DNA of 64,000 bases, from positions 1 through 64,000 of the forward strand of contig CAIULL010000080.1 of assembly GCA_903899985.1 (NCBI GenBank), written 5' to 3'. Below the pieces are notes generated by a model, which searched no databases, was not told where the DNA came from, and saw only the letters and a list, made by a program, of their open reading frames with translations. Origin of the DNA: an uncultured Schlesneria sp. (lineage in GTDB: Bacteria; Planctomycetota; Planctomycetia; Planctomycetales; Planctomycetaceae). Of this stretch, positions 34,426 to 44,516 are shown piece by piece (the first letter of the stretch is position 1; each line of letters begins with the position of its first letter). Position numbers and translations under genes: made by a program.

Positions 34426-34710
34426 ATGATGACAGGGTTATCCAAGGGCGAGATCGACAACCGTATGCTGACACAAAACGTGGATCAGAAACACTTGTTT
34501 TCGGACTTGATCAAACTCAAGTTAATTCGGCGTGTTGACGGGATTCGATACGAATTCGAAATCACTTCTGGCGGGATTGTCATCATCAAAAAAACCGCGC
34601 GGTCAATTATTAACATGCATCGTCGTCAGTTAGCTCATCTCTCACATGGAGAATTGGCCGAGCTAACAGACTTCTCGACAAAACCAGGAGGCAGGAGCAT
34701 TAATAAATGA
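34426..34710 (+). pseudogene. MarR-like winged-helix fragment
   Basis: 94 residues. Segment LSKGEIDNRMLTQNVDQKHLFSDLIKLKLIRRVDG followed by YEFEITSGGIVIIKKT resembles the recognition helix, wing and wing strand of MarR proteins, and the last helix (QLAHLSHGELAELTDFSTKPG) matches their C-terminal dimerisation helix. The usual N-terminal 50 residues are absent, and a stop lies just upstream. I read this as a truncated MarR remnant or a very short variant; function is doubtful. Confidence 0.35.
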
Positions 34711-35261
34711 GAGGACCGCAACCCGAGCGTTTACTCTTTAGCGCGCCAGTTAAGTTTAGCAATCGTGTCAGAACTGAGTATCAGTTGTAGATCAGGTCCC
34801 TGCATGAGCGCGTCCTGCCCACTTTTTATTCGTCTTTCCGCATCATCAATTTCGCAAAACCGAAGAACTGGCGCCGATGGGATCTATCGTCGCATGTGCC
34901 GCTATTCAGGATTAGCGACATTCGCCTGACACGCGCGCTTTTTTGTCTGTCATCGCAGCATCAAGGCGCCCGCTTTGCCTATAAATTGTGCTGTCCTTTG
35001 AAGCGTTTGGCACCTTAAGTCCACCAGACAGACTTTTTAAACCCCGGGAAACTGTCGGACTTTATAACTTTTCCGTGAGGATTCCATTCACGAGAGACAT
35101 TCCTGCGGCACGCGGATTGCATAAATGACATTTGAATTGTTCTGCGCGAACGGTGTTGCCTTCGTTAAGACGTTGAACAAATTCGACGCGTGTTCGTCAT
35201 CGTGATGTTGTTAGCGCCTTGATGAGCCTTTTCCATTAATGTTCTCTGGGGAATTCTGCCA
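34711..35261. other. Intergenic region upstream of DUF1559 gene
   Basis: About 550 bases without a credible gene. It includes an AT-rich strip around 34974-35110 that could hold the DUF1559 promoter; no sigma-54 GG-N10-GC box was found. Confidence 0.4.
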
Positions 35262-36302
35262 ATGTCGATTTACCGAGCTCGTTCAAATCCTCGCAAACCG
35301 CCAACCGGATTCACTTTGATCGAACTGCTGGTAGTCATAGCGATCATTGGCGTCCTCGTCGCACTGCTGTTGCCGGCTGTGCAACAGGCCCGAGAAGCTG
35401 CGCGAAGGACGCAATGCCGAAACAACCTTAAGCAATTGGGTCTGGCCTTGCACAACTATGAGAGCTCGTATGGTCGGCTGCCTGCGTCGCGTATGAGTCT
35501 CGGATTCTGTCAAAATGCAACTGCCACCAACGTACCTGACCCGACCACTCGAAATGCCACGGGTCAAGCCACCTTGCTTCCGTACCTGGATCAAGCCCCA
35601 TTATATAACAGCCTGAATTTTGGGGCCGCATTCGGGAATCTCGTTCAGACCGGGGGGAAACCCGTCTCACAACCAGATGCCACTGCTTCCGGGCACGCGG
35701 CGCTGTCGGCAACAGTGATCCCGGCATTATTCTGCCCGTCTGACTCGGGTCCTCAGCGGGACCAGTCAGTCGCGTTATACGGCCCGGATCTGGGTGCGAA
35801 CAGCTCTTTGTCCTACGCCAAGACATGTTATGACTTTGTATCTCCATGTCTTTCATTGAGATACTACAATTATCATAATTCACTCACGACTGACACACGT
35901 TATCTCTTCGGTGAAAACAGCTTTGTCCCCTTCTCTAACTGCACCGACGGTCTTAGCAACACGTTGATGATGGCCGAGATTACCTTACAGACGTTTAACG
36001 GCAGATCTCCCGGGTGGTCTTTCGCTGGTTGGGTTTCCGTCGGTGTCGATCCGGTCGGCAAGTTTAATGTGACATTCCCCGCGACCGGCATCAACGTCTG
36101 GAACTACAACAACAATACCAGCGCCCTCAACAAGACCCCTGGACGACGCGCTAGCTGGTACAACTGTGCCAGCATGCATACGGGTGGTGCCCATGCTGTT
36201 CTCGGCGATGGTGGAGTACGTTTCCTCTCAGAAAATATCGATTTGAGCATTCTGACTTATCTCTGTCGTGCAGCCGATGGTCAGGTCATGGGCGACTTCT
36301 AA
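35262..36302 (+). CDS. DUF1559 pseudopilin-like protein
   Basis: 346 residues. An N-terminal prepilin site and helix ([21 protein letters not shown], cleavage at G-F) is followed by [31 protein letters not shown], the DUF1559 start, and the C-terminal H-X9-DG block ([17 protein letters not shown]). DUF1559 proteins are the most expanded family in planctomycetes; they are exported, minor pseudopilin-like, presumably processed by a prepilin peptidase such as the PilD encoded at 52958-54235. The gene is followed by two lipoprotein genes, a frequent arrangement. Confidence 0.95.
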   Translation: MSIYRARSNPRKPPTGFTLIELLVVIAIIGVLVALLLPAVQQAREAARRTQCRNNLKQLGLALHNYESSYGRLPASRMSLGFCQNATATNVPDPTTRNATGQATLLPYLDQAPLYNSLNFGAAFGNLVQTGGKPVSQPDATASGHAALSATVIPALFCPSDSGPQRDQSVALYGPDLGANSSLSYAKTCYDFVSPCLSLRYYNYHNSLTTDTRYLFGENSFVPFSNCTDGLSNTLMMAEITLQTFNGRSPGWSFAGWVSVGVDPVGKFNVTFPATGINVWNYNNNTSALNKTPGRRASWYNCASMHTGGAHAVLGDGGVRFLSENIDLSILTYLCRAADGQVMGDF

Positions 36303-36516
36303 AGTAAAGTTCACGGGGCTGCGCGATCACCTGTCAGGATCTAGCGGTTTTGTGTCCTCGACAGAATCCGTAAGTGCTCGCCAGAAAGCGGATCTGTCGA
36401 GATTGACTGTCCGGATTTATGACGTTCGCGACTGCGTGTCGTCGCAGTGGCCCATTAAGTCAAGTATCTTGGTGTAGAAGATGCGTGAGGCATTTCCATC
36501 TCTTTGGAGCTTCAAC

Positions 36517-36990
36517 ATGATCCGTAAATTCACTTCAACGATCTGTTCGCTTCTGATCGTTGTGTTGCTCGTTGGATGTGGTCGAAAGAGTGACGGCCTG
36601 AAGCGTGCTCCTCTGGTGGGATTATTGACGCTTCAAGGTTCCCCCCTTGCGGGAGCGTCGGTCGAGTTCACGCCCGTCAAAGGAACACTCGGTCCGGGAG
36701 CGATCGGCGTGGCTGACGCTGATGGCAAATTTCAGGTAATCAGTTCCCGGCGGGGACACGAAGGGATTCCGCCAGGCGAATATACCGTCCGAGTCAGCCT
36801 GTTCGCGGACGAGGATGGAACGCCCCTTGATCCCGAAGCGACGCAGGCGGACAACCCTTTTGCTTATGAAGCGATCCCTCATCCATATTCTGGCGTCGGC
36901 TCACCACTAAAAGTCTCGATTCCGGAAGAGGGGGGTGAAATAGAAGTCGACGTCCCGGCAAAACTGATTCCCCCGCGAAAGATGAAATAG
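36517..36990 (+). CDS. Small lipoprotein with carboxypeptidase-regulatory-like fold
   Basis: 157 residues from ATG 36517, with GGAG 7 bases upstream. A signal of about 24 residues ends in the lipobox LLVGC. The body is a single beta-sandwich: VGLLTLQGSPLAGASVEFTP, then GKFQVISSRRGHEGIPPGEYTVRVSLFADEDG, which is the usual carboxypeptidase regulatory-like pattern. It follows the DUF1559 gene by 214 bases, a common pairing. No catalytic motif. Confidence 0.8.
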   Translation: MIRKFTSTICSLLIVVLLVGCGRKSDGLKRAPLVGLLTLQGSPLAGASVEFTPVKGTLGPGAIGVADADGKFQVISSRRGHEGIPPGEYTVRVSLFADEDGTPLDPEATQADNPFAYEAIPHPYSGVGSPLKVSIPEEGGEIEVDVPAKLIPPRKMK

Positions 36991-37029
36991 CAGATCACCC
37001 CCGGTTTTCACTCCAAGAGAACGCAATCC

Positions 37030-37533
37030 ATGGCTTGTCGCTCACACCGGGAAATTCTGGTGCAAACTGTACTTTTGAACTCGGTTTCGTGTTGGATCGT
37101 CATCGGTAGTCTGGTGGGCTGTAACACCGAAATCGCCAAACCGAAGTCCGTGGCATCAGCACGGAACATCACAGTGACGTTAGCCGACCCGACACCCGGT
37201 GTCGTGGAGATCACGAGCGTTAAGGCCCAGCGGAGACCGGAAAACATCGTCTACTTTGAAGTCGGGTACAAGTTCACTTCAGGGTCGCCCGTCAAGAACT
37301 ACATGCTGAATCTCGGTTTCCCCGGCACGTCGATCGCCGGACATAAGCCGATGGACGCATGGGAAGTGAAACCCGAGGGGATAATCAAAACCGGGATGCC
37401 AGTTCCCGATCCTTCAGCGAAAGATTACGAAGTCACTTTCGCAGAAGCCGATTCCCCGGACCGTGGCTATACCACAATTTCAAACAAGTTTGCGGGAGAA
37501 ATCGAACCCGCCGTCGATTCCGATCCGAAGTGA
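37030..37533 (+). CDS. Lipoprotein of unknown function
   Basis: 167 residues. The N-terminus ends in a lipobox-like GSLVGC after a hydrophobic stretch, so it is probably membrane-anchored by lipid. The rest is polar and beta-rich with a VVEITSVKAQRRPENIVYFEVGYKF strand block. No family is recognised. It follows the previous lipoprotein by 39 bases on the same strand and may be co-expressed. Confidence 0.6.
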   Translation: MACRSHREILVQTVLLNSVSCWIVIGSLVGCNTEIAKPKSVASARNITVTLADPTPGVVEITSVKAQRRPENIVYFEVGYKFTSGSPVKNYMLNLGFPGTSIAGHKPMDAWEVKPEGIIKTGMPVPDPSAKDYEVTFAEADSPDRGYTTISNKFAGEIEPAVDSDPK

Positions 37534-37727
37534 TTATGTCGCCTGATGTACGGTGTGTTCCGCCCGCCGTTCCAGTGAGAGGGGCTGCACGCGACAACAA
37601 TTCTTTCTGTTGCGAACGATAATCCAAGGTCGAAAGGATAGGGGCAGGACTAACTAACACTGGTTCTACCGACGATCTGCGGAACTTGAACGGGTTGTCC
37701 ACATCCCACCGCATCGCGCCAACTTCG

Positions 37728-38405
37728 CTAGCGTTTCCCGTGTACCGTTGACCTCGATCGACCGGCAGCAGCATCAAGTTCTTGCGACTGTCCCCAGAAG
37801 TAGAGGATAATTCCGGCAACGATGCCGGCGGCTGTTGCCGACAGGACGGCGGCTGGACTTTGAGTGAACGTCGAGTTTTCGGCCGCCGCCTGTGTCGTCA
37901 GCACCAGCCCGACCACGCTGATTGCCAAACCGACGGCATCAGACACGATTTCTTTCGGGCTAAAACCTAGTCGTGTCAGCACTACCAGCTTTCCCAGACC
38001 AAGCTGTAGTGCGTAGCTCACAACTCCAGCAGCCATCAGTGCAAATGCCACCCAGTGAAATGCCGGGAATGCCAGTTTTTTCGCGACGACGTAAATCGGC
38101 TGCAAGACTCCGGCGGCAACGTCTTTGGCCTGCGGATTCTGGTCGAGTTGACGAGCAATTTTTGAGACTTCTTCCGTGGTGATTTCCAAACCTTTTTCGG
38201 CGGCTTCTTTGACTTTGTCTGTCGCTGAAGGACCGGATGAGGGAACTTCAGATTTGTCTGATTCTGAGGATGAGGCTTCGGATTTTTCAGGGGCTGAGTC
38301 AGTCGGTAAAGACGGTGCCCGTGGGGTCGTCGAAGTCTCTTCCTGAGCGTATGCAAACCCAGCACAACTGAACGCGAGCGCCAATAAGATGATGCGAGAA
38401 GTCAT
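37728..38405 (-). CDS. Exported membrane protein of unknown function
   Basis: 225 residues. Signal peptide (IILLALAFSCAGFAYAQ), then a Ser/Glu/Pro-rich acidic stretch (about 22-75), a helical segment, and three hydrophobic helices (about FHWVAFALMAAGVVSYAL, AVGLAISVVGLVLTT and SATAAGIVAGIILYFW). No family is recognised. It is divergent from the protease gene, so promoters for both lie in 38406-38566. Confidence 0.6.
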   Translation of the reverse strand: MTSRIILLALAFSCAGFAYAQEETSTTPRAPSLPTDSAPEKSEASSSESDKSEVPSSGPSATDKVKEAAEKGLEITTEEVSKIARQLDQNPQAKDVAAGVLQPIYVVAKKLAFPAFHWVAFALMAAGVVSYALQLGLGKLVVLTRLGFSPKEIVSDAVGLAISVVGLVLTTQAAAENSTFTQSPAAVLSATAAGIVAGIILYFWGQSQELDAAAGRSRSTVHGKR

Positions 38406-38566
38406 TTTGACAGTTCCTGGTTCAGTCTTAAAGAATTCGACACATGCTCATTATAACTCTCCAGCTCTAATTTGGGTACATTTAGGCGAAAGTCGCCGGC
38501 GTGCCGTGAGTGGTCACCAGAAGGCGATTCCTGATCCGACATGAATGATGAATAGAAACGTACGAC

Positions 38567-39616
38567 ATGAAACGACTCGCTGCTTCGATTGCCTGTGTCA
38601 CGTTCGCCGCTCTTTTATTGGCGTTGTTGAATGGGCAGAAAGCTCGTCCGCAACTGGACGCTCAAGAATTACCCCGAGCTGCGACAAACGAAAATCGGCC
38701 GAAAACAACAGTCATAGTGACCCCGCAAAACGGGGACGGGACAGATTTGTCGCCGCCCGAATTCTCTGTCGAAGACGTGATCAAGATCTTGAGGACCGCA
38801 GCGGAAGAGATGATCGAAAAGAAGATTTCCAAAACGGCCGTCGAATTACACGAGGAACTCGACCGGACGGAATTTACGCTGGAACTTCCGAAAGCCTCAA
38901 CGACTCCGCTGACGTCGCAAGAACTTTATCGCCGTGCGACAGAAAGCGTATTTCTGGTTGCAGGACTGACGAAACCAAGCGAAGACGAGACTGCCTGGCA
39001 AACGTCGTTTTCAACAGCGTTTGTTGTGCACGAGGACGGAATCCTGTCGACCAGCGCACATGTTTTCGATCACGATGATCATGACGATGCGGTCGTTGTT
39101 ATGGATGTGCGAGGCCGGGTTTATCCAGTTCTCGAAATCCTGGCGGCCAATCGAACTGGCGACACGTGCTTGTTCCGAATCGGCAAAAAGGGGTTAAAGC
39201 CTCTGGCCCTGGGACAAGTGGCCCATCCAGGATCGCAAATCAGCGTGGTCGGCCATCCTGGCGATAGTTTTTTCTATTTTTCGGCCGGTCATATCGCCAA
39301 TTATGAACGGGACGAAGAAGGCCTGCTCTGGTTAAACATCACTGCTGATTTTGGACAGGGTTCCAGTGGCGGTCCCGTTATGGACGCGGCGGGTAATGTC
39401 GTTGGTCAAGTCAGCCGGACGTATACGCTCTATGCCGGGGGGGATGCATCTAACCGCCGCAGACGTCCGAGAACCGCAAAACAAACGACAGACCATCAGC
39501 CAGATGTTGGACCGGCCGAATCTGACGAAGACGCGAACGTCAAAAAGCGAGCCGATACACAAATGGTCTTCAAGTCCTGCACCCCCGTCTCATCGATTCG
39601 AGCGTTGGCAAAATAG
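38567..39616 (+). CDS. Trypsin-like serine protease (exported)
   Basis: 349 residues. Signal peptide (SIACVTFAALLLALL), then a helical pre-region with a VIKILRTAAEEMIEKK stretch, and a trypsin-type domain from about 125: His in TSAHVFD, Asp in NRTGDTCLFRI and the nucleophile in DFGQGSSGGPVM. Gly-His-Pro-Gly (VVGHPGDSF) before the nucleophile resembles the S1C/HtrA-like group. No PDZ domain follows; the C-terminus is charged and disordered. It probably acts in the periplasm. It is convergent with the dienelactone hydrolase gene. Confidence 0.8.
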   Translation: MKRLAASIACVTFAALLLALLNGQKARPQLDAQELPRAATNENRPKTTVIVTPQNGDGTDLSPPEFSVEDVIKILRTAAEEMIEKKISKTAVELHEELDRTEFTLELPKASTTPLTSQELYRRATESVFLVAGLTKPSEDETAWQTSFSTAFVVHEDGILSTSAHVFDHDDHDDAVVVMDVRGRVYPVLEILAANRTGDTCLFRIGKKGLKPLALGQVAHPGSQISVVGHPGDSFFYFSAGHIANYERDEEGLLWLNITADFGQGSSGGPVMDAAGNVVGQVSRTYTLYAGGDASNRRRRPRTAKQTTDHQPDVGPAESDEDANVKKRADTQMVFKSCTPVSSIRALAK

Positions 39617-39619
39617 GCT

Positions 39620-40414
39620 CTACTTGCCAAGCGTTTCTTTGAACAATTTCCGCATGTCTGCCCAGCTCTTTTCATCGGCCTCTTTGTTGTAACGAAGTCC
39701 ATCGAGATTAAATTTCTTCGCTGTTGCATCTGCGTCAGGTACAGTAAAGCTGTGACGTGCTCCCGGGTACGACATGAACCCATATTTTCCACCGTTGGCA
39801 TCGAGTGCCGCACGGAATTGTTTCACGGTGTCCGGACTGATAAATGAATCGTCGGCACCATGACAGATCAACATTAAACCCTTGACCGATTTCGCTTGCT
39901 CGGCTGTCGGAATCACAAGTCCACCGTGGAAGCTGACGAACGCTTTCAGGTCTGTTCCTGCAAATGCCAGTTGCTGAACCGTTGATCCACCCAGGCAGTA
40001 ACCGATCGCGGCAATCTTCGACTTGTCGCATTGAGGTTGTGACTTCAAAACATCCAGCGCTTCCAGTCCCCGCTGTTTCCAATCGTCAACATTCGAGCGA
40101 AGTTGACCTGCCATCGCACCGGCATCTTTAGGATGATCAACGAGCTTTCCCTCGCCATACAGATCCGCTGCGAATGCGACATAACCGAGTTTGGCAAGCT
40201 GGTCCACTCGTTGTTTTGCATAGGCATCCAAGCCCCAGAATTCGTGGAACACCAGCACGCCAGGGCGAGGCCCTTCGATCGCGTCATCCCAGGCAAGATA
40301 GCCAATACAATCGAGGTCACCGTGTTTGTAAGTCAACTTTTTCGACTGGATGGCTCCTTCCGCTGAGGCGGCGAATAGACTCAATCCCAGTAGCAATGCG
40401 AACGAACGCAACAT
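39620..40414 (-). CDS. Exported dienelactone hydrolase-family protein
   Basis: 264 residues from ATG 40414, chosen because AGGAGG lies just upstream (about 40420-40427). Signal peptide (FALLLGLSLFAASAEGA) is followed by the alpha/beta-hydrolase DLH domain: PGVLVFHEFWGLDAYAK, GYCLGG with the nucleophile Cys, HGADDSFI with the Asp, and ARHSFT with the His. The Cys-Asp-His triad is complete. Substrates of exported DLH homologues are unknown. It is leftward and convergent with the protease gene. Confidence 0.9.
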   Translation of the reverse strand: MLRSFALLLGLSLFAASAEGAIQSKKLTYKHGDLDCIGYLAWDDAIEGPRPGVLVFHEFWGLDAYAKQRVDQLAKLGYVAFAADLYGEGKLVDHPKDAGAMAGQLRSNVDDWKQRGLEALDVLKSQPQCDKSKIAAIGYCLGGSTVQQLAFAGTDLKAFVSFHGGLVIPTAEQAKSVKGLMLICHGADDSFISPDTVKQFRAALDANGGKYGFMSYPGARHSFTVPDADATAKKFNLDGLRYNKEADEKSWADMRKLFKETLGK

Positions 40415-40706
40415 GACAATTCCTCCTGAACGAAACATGGAAACGTACCTGACTGAATCCGATCGTAACGACCGTCGAACAAGTTTTCATTAACACGGCT
40501 GATCAAGCGGAATGTTTGGCGGTTTGAAAACGTCGTATCCCACAAAATCAAGCAAATCCATTCTGGTTTCACCCCAAAAATCGAAACATGGAACATCACG
40601 ATTTTGAACCGAGACTCATTCATCAAGAATTCGATCAGCGACGCTGAATGAAAATCGCGTTAGAATCAGATCGCATCCAACATACTTCGACCTTGGAGCC
40701 TTAAAA

Positions 40707-41564
40707 ATGCCTCTCGTTCAAACGCATTCAATTCGTGTCTTGATGATACTGTTGATGGGTTGCCTGATCGTATCAGCTAACTGTCAAGCAGAAGACAAGC
40801 GGACGACGATGCTTTTGCAGACATTCGTTAGCGAGTTGGTATCGATCACACCGGGCGAATCCAAGTTTCCTGCAACGTTCAAAATGGGAAGCGATTCGGG
40901 AAGCCCCAGCGAGCAACCGCAGCATCTGGTGAAGATGTCACGCCCATTCTCGATGGCCAAATATGAGGTCCCGCAAAACCTGTATGAAGCGGTGATGGGA
41001 TCAAACCCCAGTCGATGGAAGGGGCCAAGAAACTCCGTCGAAATGATGACTTGGGACGAAGCAAATGAATTCTGCGCGAAAATCACTCAGTTACTACACG
41101 CGGAAAAGTTGATCGAAGCTGATGAACAAATCCGGCTGCCGACAGAAGCGGAATGGGAGTATTGCTGTCGCGCAGGAACAGAAACAAAATACAGTTTTGG
41201 CGACAAGCCCCAGAACGAAAAAGACAAGGCTCCGATCGCCACGATCCTCAACGAATTTGCATGGCATACGGGAAATGCTGCGGGGAATGACCCGCAGGTC
41301 GGTGCGTTAAAACCCAATCCCTGGGGCTTGTATGATTTTCACGGTTATTTATGGGAATTCACCGCTGATTCCTGGTCACCGGACTACACTCAGGCTGCAG
41401 AAAACAAACCCGGTCCTGTCGTAAACGACGAGACAAAACTGCTGGTGATTCGTGGCGGCTCATGGAAAGATCATTATGAAAAGTTGACGAGTACCTCAAG
41501 ACGGAGTATTTCTCGTACAGGGAAAGACGATGCCGTTGGATTTCGTTGCGTGAAATCAAAATAG
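40707..41564 (+). CDS. Exported FGE/SUMF1-domain protein
   Basis: 285 residues, GGAG before ATG. Signal peptide (IRVLMILLMGCLIVSANCQA) then a formylglycine-generating-enzyme-like fold: FKMGSDSGSPSEQPQHLVKM, MTWDEANEFCAKI, IRLPTEAEWEYCCRAGT, NPWGLYDFHGYLWEFTAD and GGSWKDHYEKL-FRCVKSK at the end. The WEY/WG-LYD pattern marks the FGE/SUMF1 fold; whether it is a true FGE or a binding variant such as those in signal transduction is unclear. Planctomycetes contain many sulfatases. It is followed 14 bases later by the DUF4145-like gene. Confidence 0.85.
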   Translation: MPLVQTHSIRVLMILLMGCLIVSANCQAEDKRTTMLLQTFVSELVSITPGESKFPATFKMGSDSGSPSEQPQHLVKMSRPFSMAKYEVPQNLYEAVMGSNPSRWKGPRNSVEMMTWDEANEFCAKITQLLHAEKLIEADEQIRLPTEAEWEYCCRAGTETKYSFGDKPQNEKDKAPIATILNEFAWHTGNAAGNDPQVGALKPNPWGLYDFHGYLWEFTADSWSPDYTQAAENKPGPVVNDETKLLVIRGGSWKDHYEKLTSTSRRSISRTGKDDAVGFRCVKSK

Positions 41565-41578
41565 TGGGAGCGACCACG

Positions 41579-41989
41579 ATGACGGAAAGTGAAAGGCGTT
41601 TCACGGCATCGCAACGTTGCCCTCATTGCGGCGTTGAAGCCCCAATGGAAATCGTTGGCAGCCATACTCGGGTCAAACGAGAAGTGCGCGAACGAGATTC
41701 AAGTCAGTCGATTCGGACCGCCACTGTTTATGAATTGATTTCCTGCCCGACCTGCGAGGAAGTCTCTCTTCGTTCAGACAGCGAATCGTTTCCGAAGTAC
41801 CAGCACCCGCACGACTTTCAAGCGCCTTCACTTGAATCCACAAAACCCCGCTCGACTCTGATTTCCGATCCATTCAGAATCGTATACGCAGCCACATCTG
41901 CCGCTCGAAAAATCGACCCCGTCGCGTACGCCGCCATGCTTGGTCACCTGGCGACGATCCGCGAGTGCAATCGATTTAAGCGGTTTTGA
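41579..41989 (+). CDS. DUF4145-like protein, C-terminally short
   Basis: 136 residues from ATG 41579. Two zinc pairs (CPHCGVEAP and, later, CPTCEEVSL) match the start of DUF4145, and PFRIVYAATSAARKIDPVAYAAML resembles the helix that begins its second half, but the usual following segment of about 60 residues is missing; the frame stops at TGA 41987. It is either a natural short form or a truncated gene. Role unknown. Confidence 0.5.
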   Translation: MTESERRFTASQRCPHCGVEAPMEIVGSHTRVKREVRERDSSQSIRTATVYELISCPTCEEVSLRSDSESFPKYQHPHDFQAPSLESTKPRSTLISDPFRIVYAATSAARKIDPVAYAAMLGHLATIRECNRFKRF

Positions 41990-42003
41990 CAACGTGTCGA
42001 TCT

Positions 42004-42483
42004 TCAGATTCCGTGTGACTTCATCTGTGCAAGCAGATTAATCGTCTCAATTGCCGCCAACGAGGCTTCAATCCCTTTGTTTCCGGCCTTGCCTCCCGCG
42101 CGATCAAGGGCCTGTTCCATCGAACTGCAAGTCAGCACACCAAACGTGACCGGAATACCGCTTGACAGTGATGCCTGCATGATGGCAGATGCCATCGGGT
42201 GGTTGATGTATTCATGATGAGAGGTTTCACCCTGAATGACCGCCCCTAAACAGACGACAGCATTGTATTTGCCACTTTCGGCAAGCCGTTTCGCTGGCAA
42301 CGGAATTTCGAACGCGCCCGGTACGCGGACCACTGTAATTCGGTTGTCAGCAAGTCCGTGACGACGAAACGTATCGATCGCACCAGCCAGTAAACGATCT
42401 GTAACAAGTTCGTTAAAACGTGAGACGACGATCGCAACATGAATGTCGCCGGCAAGCAGATTTCCATCAAGAAGATTCGGCAT
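42004..42483 (-). CDS. ribH: 6,7-dimethyl-8-ribityllumazine synthase
   Basis: 159 residues. Joins the pyrimidine and butanone-P to form lumazine in riboflavin synthesis; forms icosahedral or pentameric shells. Motifs: [40 protein letters not shown] with the catalytic His pair, [30 protein letters not shown] 42483 is preferred over GTG 42492. It follows rho by 31 bases on the same strand, so the two may be cotranscribed. No other rib genes are visible. Confidence 0.97.
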   Translation of the reverse strand: MPNLLDGNLLAGDIHVAIVVSRFNELVTDRLLAGAIDTFRRHGLADNRITVVRVPGAFEIPLPAKRLAESGKYNAVVCLGAVIQGETSHHEYINHPMASAIMQASLSSGIPVTFGVLTCSSMEQALDRAGGKAGNKGIEASLAAIETINLLAQMKSHGI

Positions 42484-42514
42484 CAAAAACACCCAAGGAT
42501 GAAGACGTAATACA

Positions 42515-44047
42515 TTAATTCAGATTCATGGTCTGCAGGAATTCGTCGTTACTCTTGGTCCGGCGCATGCGACTGGTCAGCAATTCCATCGCTTCGACCG
42601 GATTCATATCGTTCAGAACTCGACGAAGTAACCAGACCCGGCGAAGTTCGTCTTCTGACATCAGCAGTTCTTCGCGGCGCGTTCCTGATTTATTCACATC
42701 GATTGCGGGCCAGACACGTTTTTCGACCATCCGACGGTCCAGGTGCAATTCAGTATTTCCCGTCCCCTTGAATTCTTCGAAAATGACGTCGTCCATCTTG
42801 CTGCCCGTGTCAACAAGTGCCGTTGCCACGATCGTCAAACTTCCCCCTTCTTCAACATTGCGCGCTGCGCCGAAAAATCGCTTCGGATGCTGAAGGGCAT
42901 TGGCATCAACACCACCGGTGAGGATTTTTCCGGAATGAGGGCATTCTGTATTCCATGCGCGAGCCAGCCGTGTGATCGAATCGAGGAAGATCACTACGTG
43001 CTGGCCGTATTCGACCATTCGTTTGGCTTTTTCGATGACCATTTCCGAAACCTGAATGTGTCGGCTGGGAGGTTCATCGAAGGTACTGCTGATGACTTCG
43101 CAGTTTTTCCCCTTCACCTGCCGTTCCATATCTGTCACTTCTTCCGGACGCTCGTCGATCAGCAGGACAATGACGTAGACGTCCGGATCGGCGGCGAGAA
43201 CCGCCTTTGCCATCTTCTGCAACAGGATCGTCTTACCTGCTTTTGGCGGGGAAACAATCAGACCTCGCTGGCCCATCCCGATTGGAGCGACCATGTCGAC
43301 AACTCGCGTACTGAGTTCATTCGGATCGCTGCAGAGTTTCAGGCGTCGAGTCGGATGCAAGGGGGTCAAATCATCGAAGAAGACCTTCTCTGTCAGGAGA
43401 TTCGGATCTTCGTTGTTGATTGCTTCGACTCGCAGCAACGCAAAATATCGCTCGTTTTCTTTCGGCGGCCGAATCTGACCGGCCACCATGGCGCCGTTGC
43501 GCAATCCGAACCGACGAATCTGGCTGGGTGACACGTAGATATCATCAGGGCACGGAAGGTAGTGGTAGTCTGCGGCACGAAGGAATCCGAAACCATCTGG
43601 CAGGATTTCTAACGTTCCCTCGCCGAACATGAGTCCGTTCATTTTCGTCCTCTCTTTGAGGATCTTGAAAATGAGGTCCTGTTTCTTGAGCCCCGTATAT
43701 TCTGAAATGTTCTCTTTCTTGGCGAGAACAATCAGGTCTTTCATCGTCAAACGTTGCAGTTCGGCGATGTGAATGTCGGATGCACCTCGCTTGATCTCTT
43801 CGTAACGCTCATCGGCGACGAAATGACTGGAGTCATCGTCTTCTTCAACATCGACAATTTTGGAGGGTGCTGCTGGAGGGGCCACTGGTTCCCGCTGCAA
43901 CGGTGTCTCGCGAGCAATCGGTGCGGACTCGCGACCGACCGAACTCGAAAGAGGAGCCTCTTCTGCGAAATCCCATCCAGCCGGGGCTGATGGCGCCGAA
44001 GAAGCGGGGGTTGTACGCGGATAAGAAGGACGAGGTTTCATGTTCAT
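42515..44047 (-). CDS. rho: Transcription termination factor Rho
   Basis: 510 residues. Hexameric RNA helicase. An N-terminal Pro/Ser-rich low-complexity extension (about 1-80) precedes the Rho N-domain ([18 protein letters not shown]), the RNA-binding OSB fold ([28 protein letters not shown]), Walker [18 protein letters not shown], Walker [16 protein letters not shown] and the Q-loop / R-loop region ([28 protein letters not shown]). Extended N-termini on Rho are known in several phyla. ribH follows downstream. Confidence 0.97.
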   Translation of the reverse strand: MNMKPRPSYPRTTPASSAPSAPAGWDFAEEAPLSSSVGRESAPIARETPLQREPVAPPAAPSKIVDVEEDDDSSHFVADERYEEIKRGASDIHIAELQRLTMKDLIVLAKKENISEYTGLKKQDLIFKILKERTKMNGLMFGEGTLEILPDGFGFLRAADYHYLPCPDDIYVSPSQIRRFGLRNGAMVAGQIRPPKENERYFALLRVEAINNEDPNLLTEKVFFDDLTPLHPTRRLKLCSDPNELSTRVVDMVAPIGMGQRGLIVSPPKAGKTILLQKMAKAVLAADPDVYVIVLLIDERPEEVTDMERQVKGKNCEVISSTFDEPPSRHIQVSEMVIEKAKRMVEYGQHVVIFLDSITRLARAWNTECPHSGKILTGGVDANALQHPKRFFGAARNVEEGGSLTIVATALVDTGSKMDDVIFEEFKGTGNTELHLDRRMVEKRVWPAIDVNKSGTRREELLMSEDELRRVWLLRRVLNDMNPVEAMELLTSRMRRTKSNDEFLQTMNLN

Positions 44048-44516
44048 GATGTTTTTGGGAAATGCTTTGAGGAGGGGGGTGATTGTTTGAAACTTAATGT
44101 CGGTAACGGAATCGTTACGACGAACTCGTTTCGATTGTGGATTCTTCTATACGTAACTCGGGCGGACATGCCGAAATACAAAACGCCGAACCGTGATTTG
44201 CAACGAATTTTGCTTACACCAAACAGGGGCAAGCACATGATTGTTCAATGGATTGGGATTCAGTAGACGGTAAACAACGGAGGGTGACTTTCAAGCAGTA
44301 GAATTGTTTTGGCGATTTTGCGACCGGAATGCAACTGAAAAATTCAGACTTTTGCAGAATCTTTAAAACCCGTCGTGAAACCCGTTCCCTGAATTTTTGC
44401 CGGATTCAACTTGCCGAACCAGGTTTGGCTGGGTAGTCTTTCAGACGCTTTGTCTCTGAATACCCGTGGAATCCTTATTTCCACGGCTTTACTGATCATC
44501 GTGGGGGAGACGGACA
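44048..44516. other. Divergent intergenic region, rho / membrane protein
   Basis: About 470 bases between the rho start and the membrane protein. It should hold two divergent promoters; no operator-like palindrome or RNA was identified. GGGGGAGACGG sits just before the GTG start at 44517. Confidence 0.4.

Noticed and set aside
42743-43531. Plus-strand frame opposite rho
   Set aside because: Shadow of the rho gene; no ribosome site or family motif.
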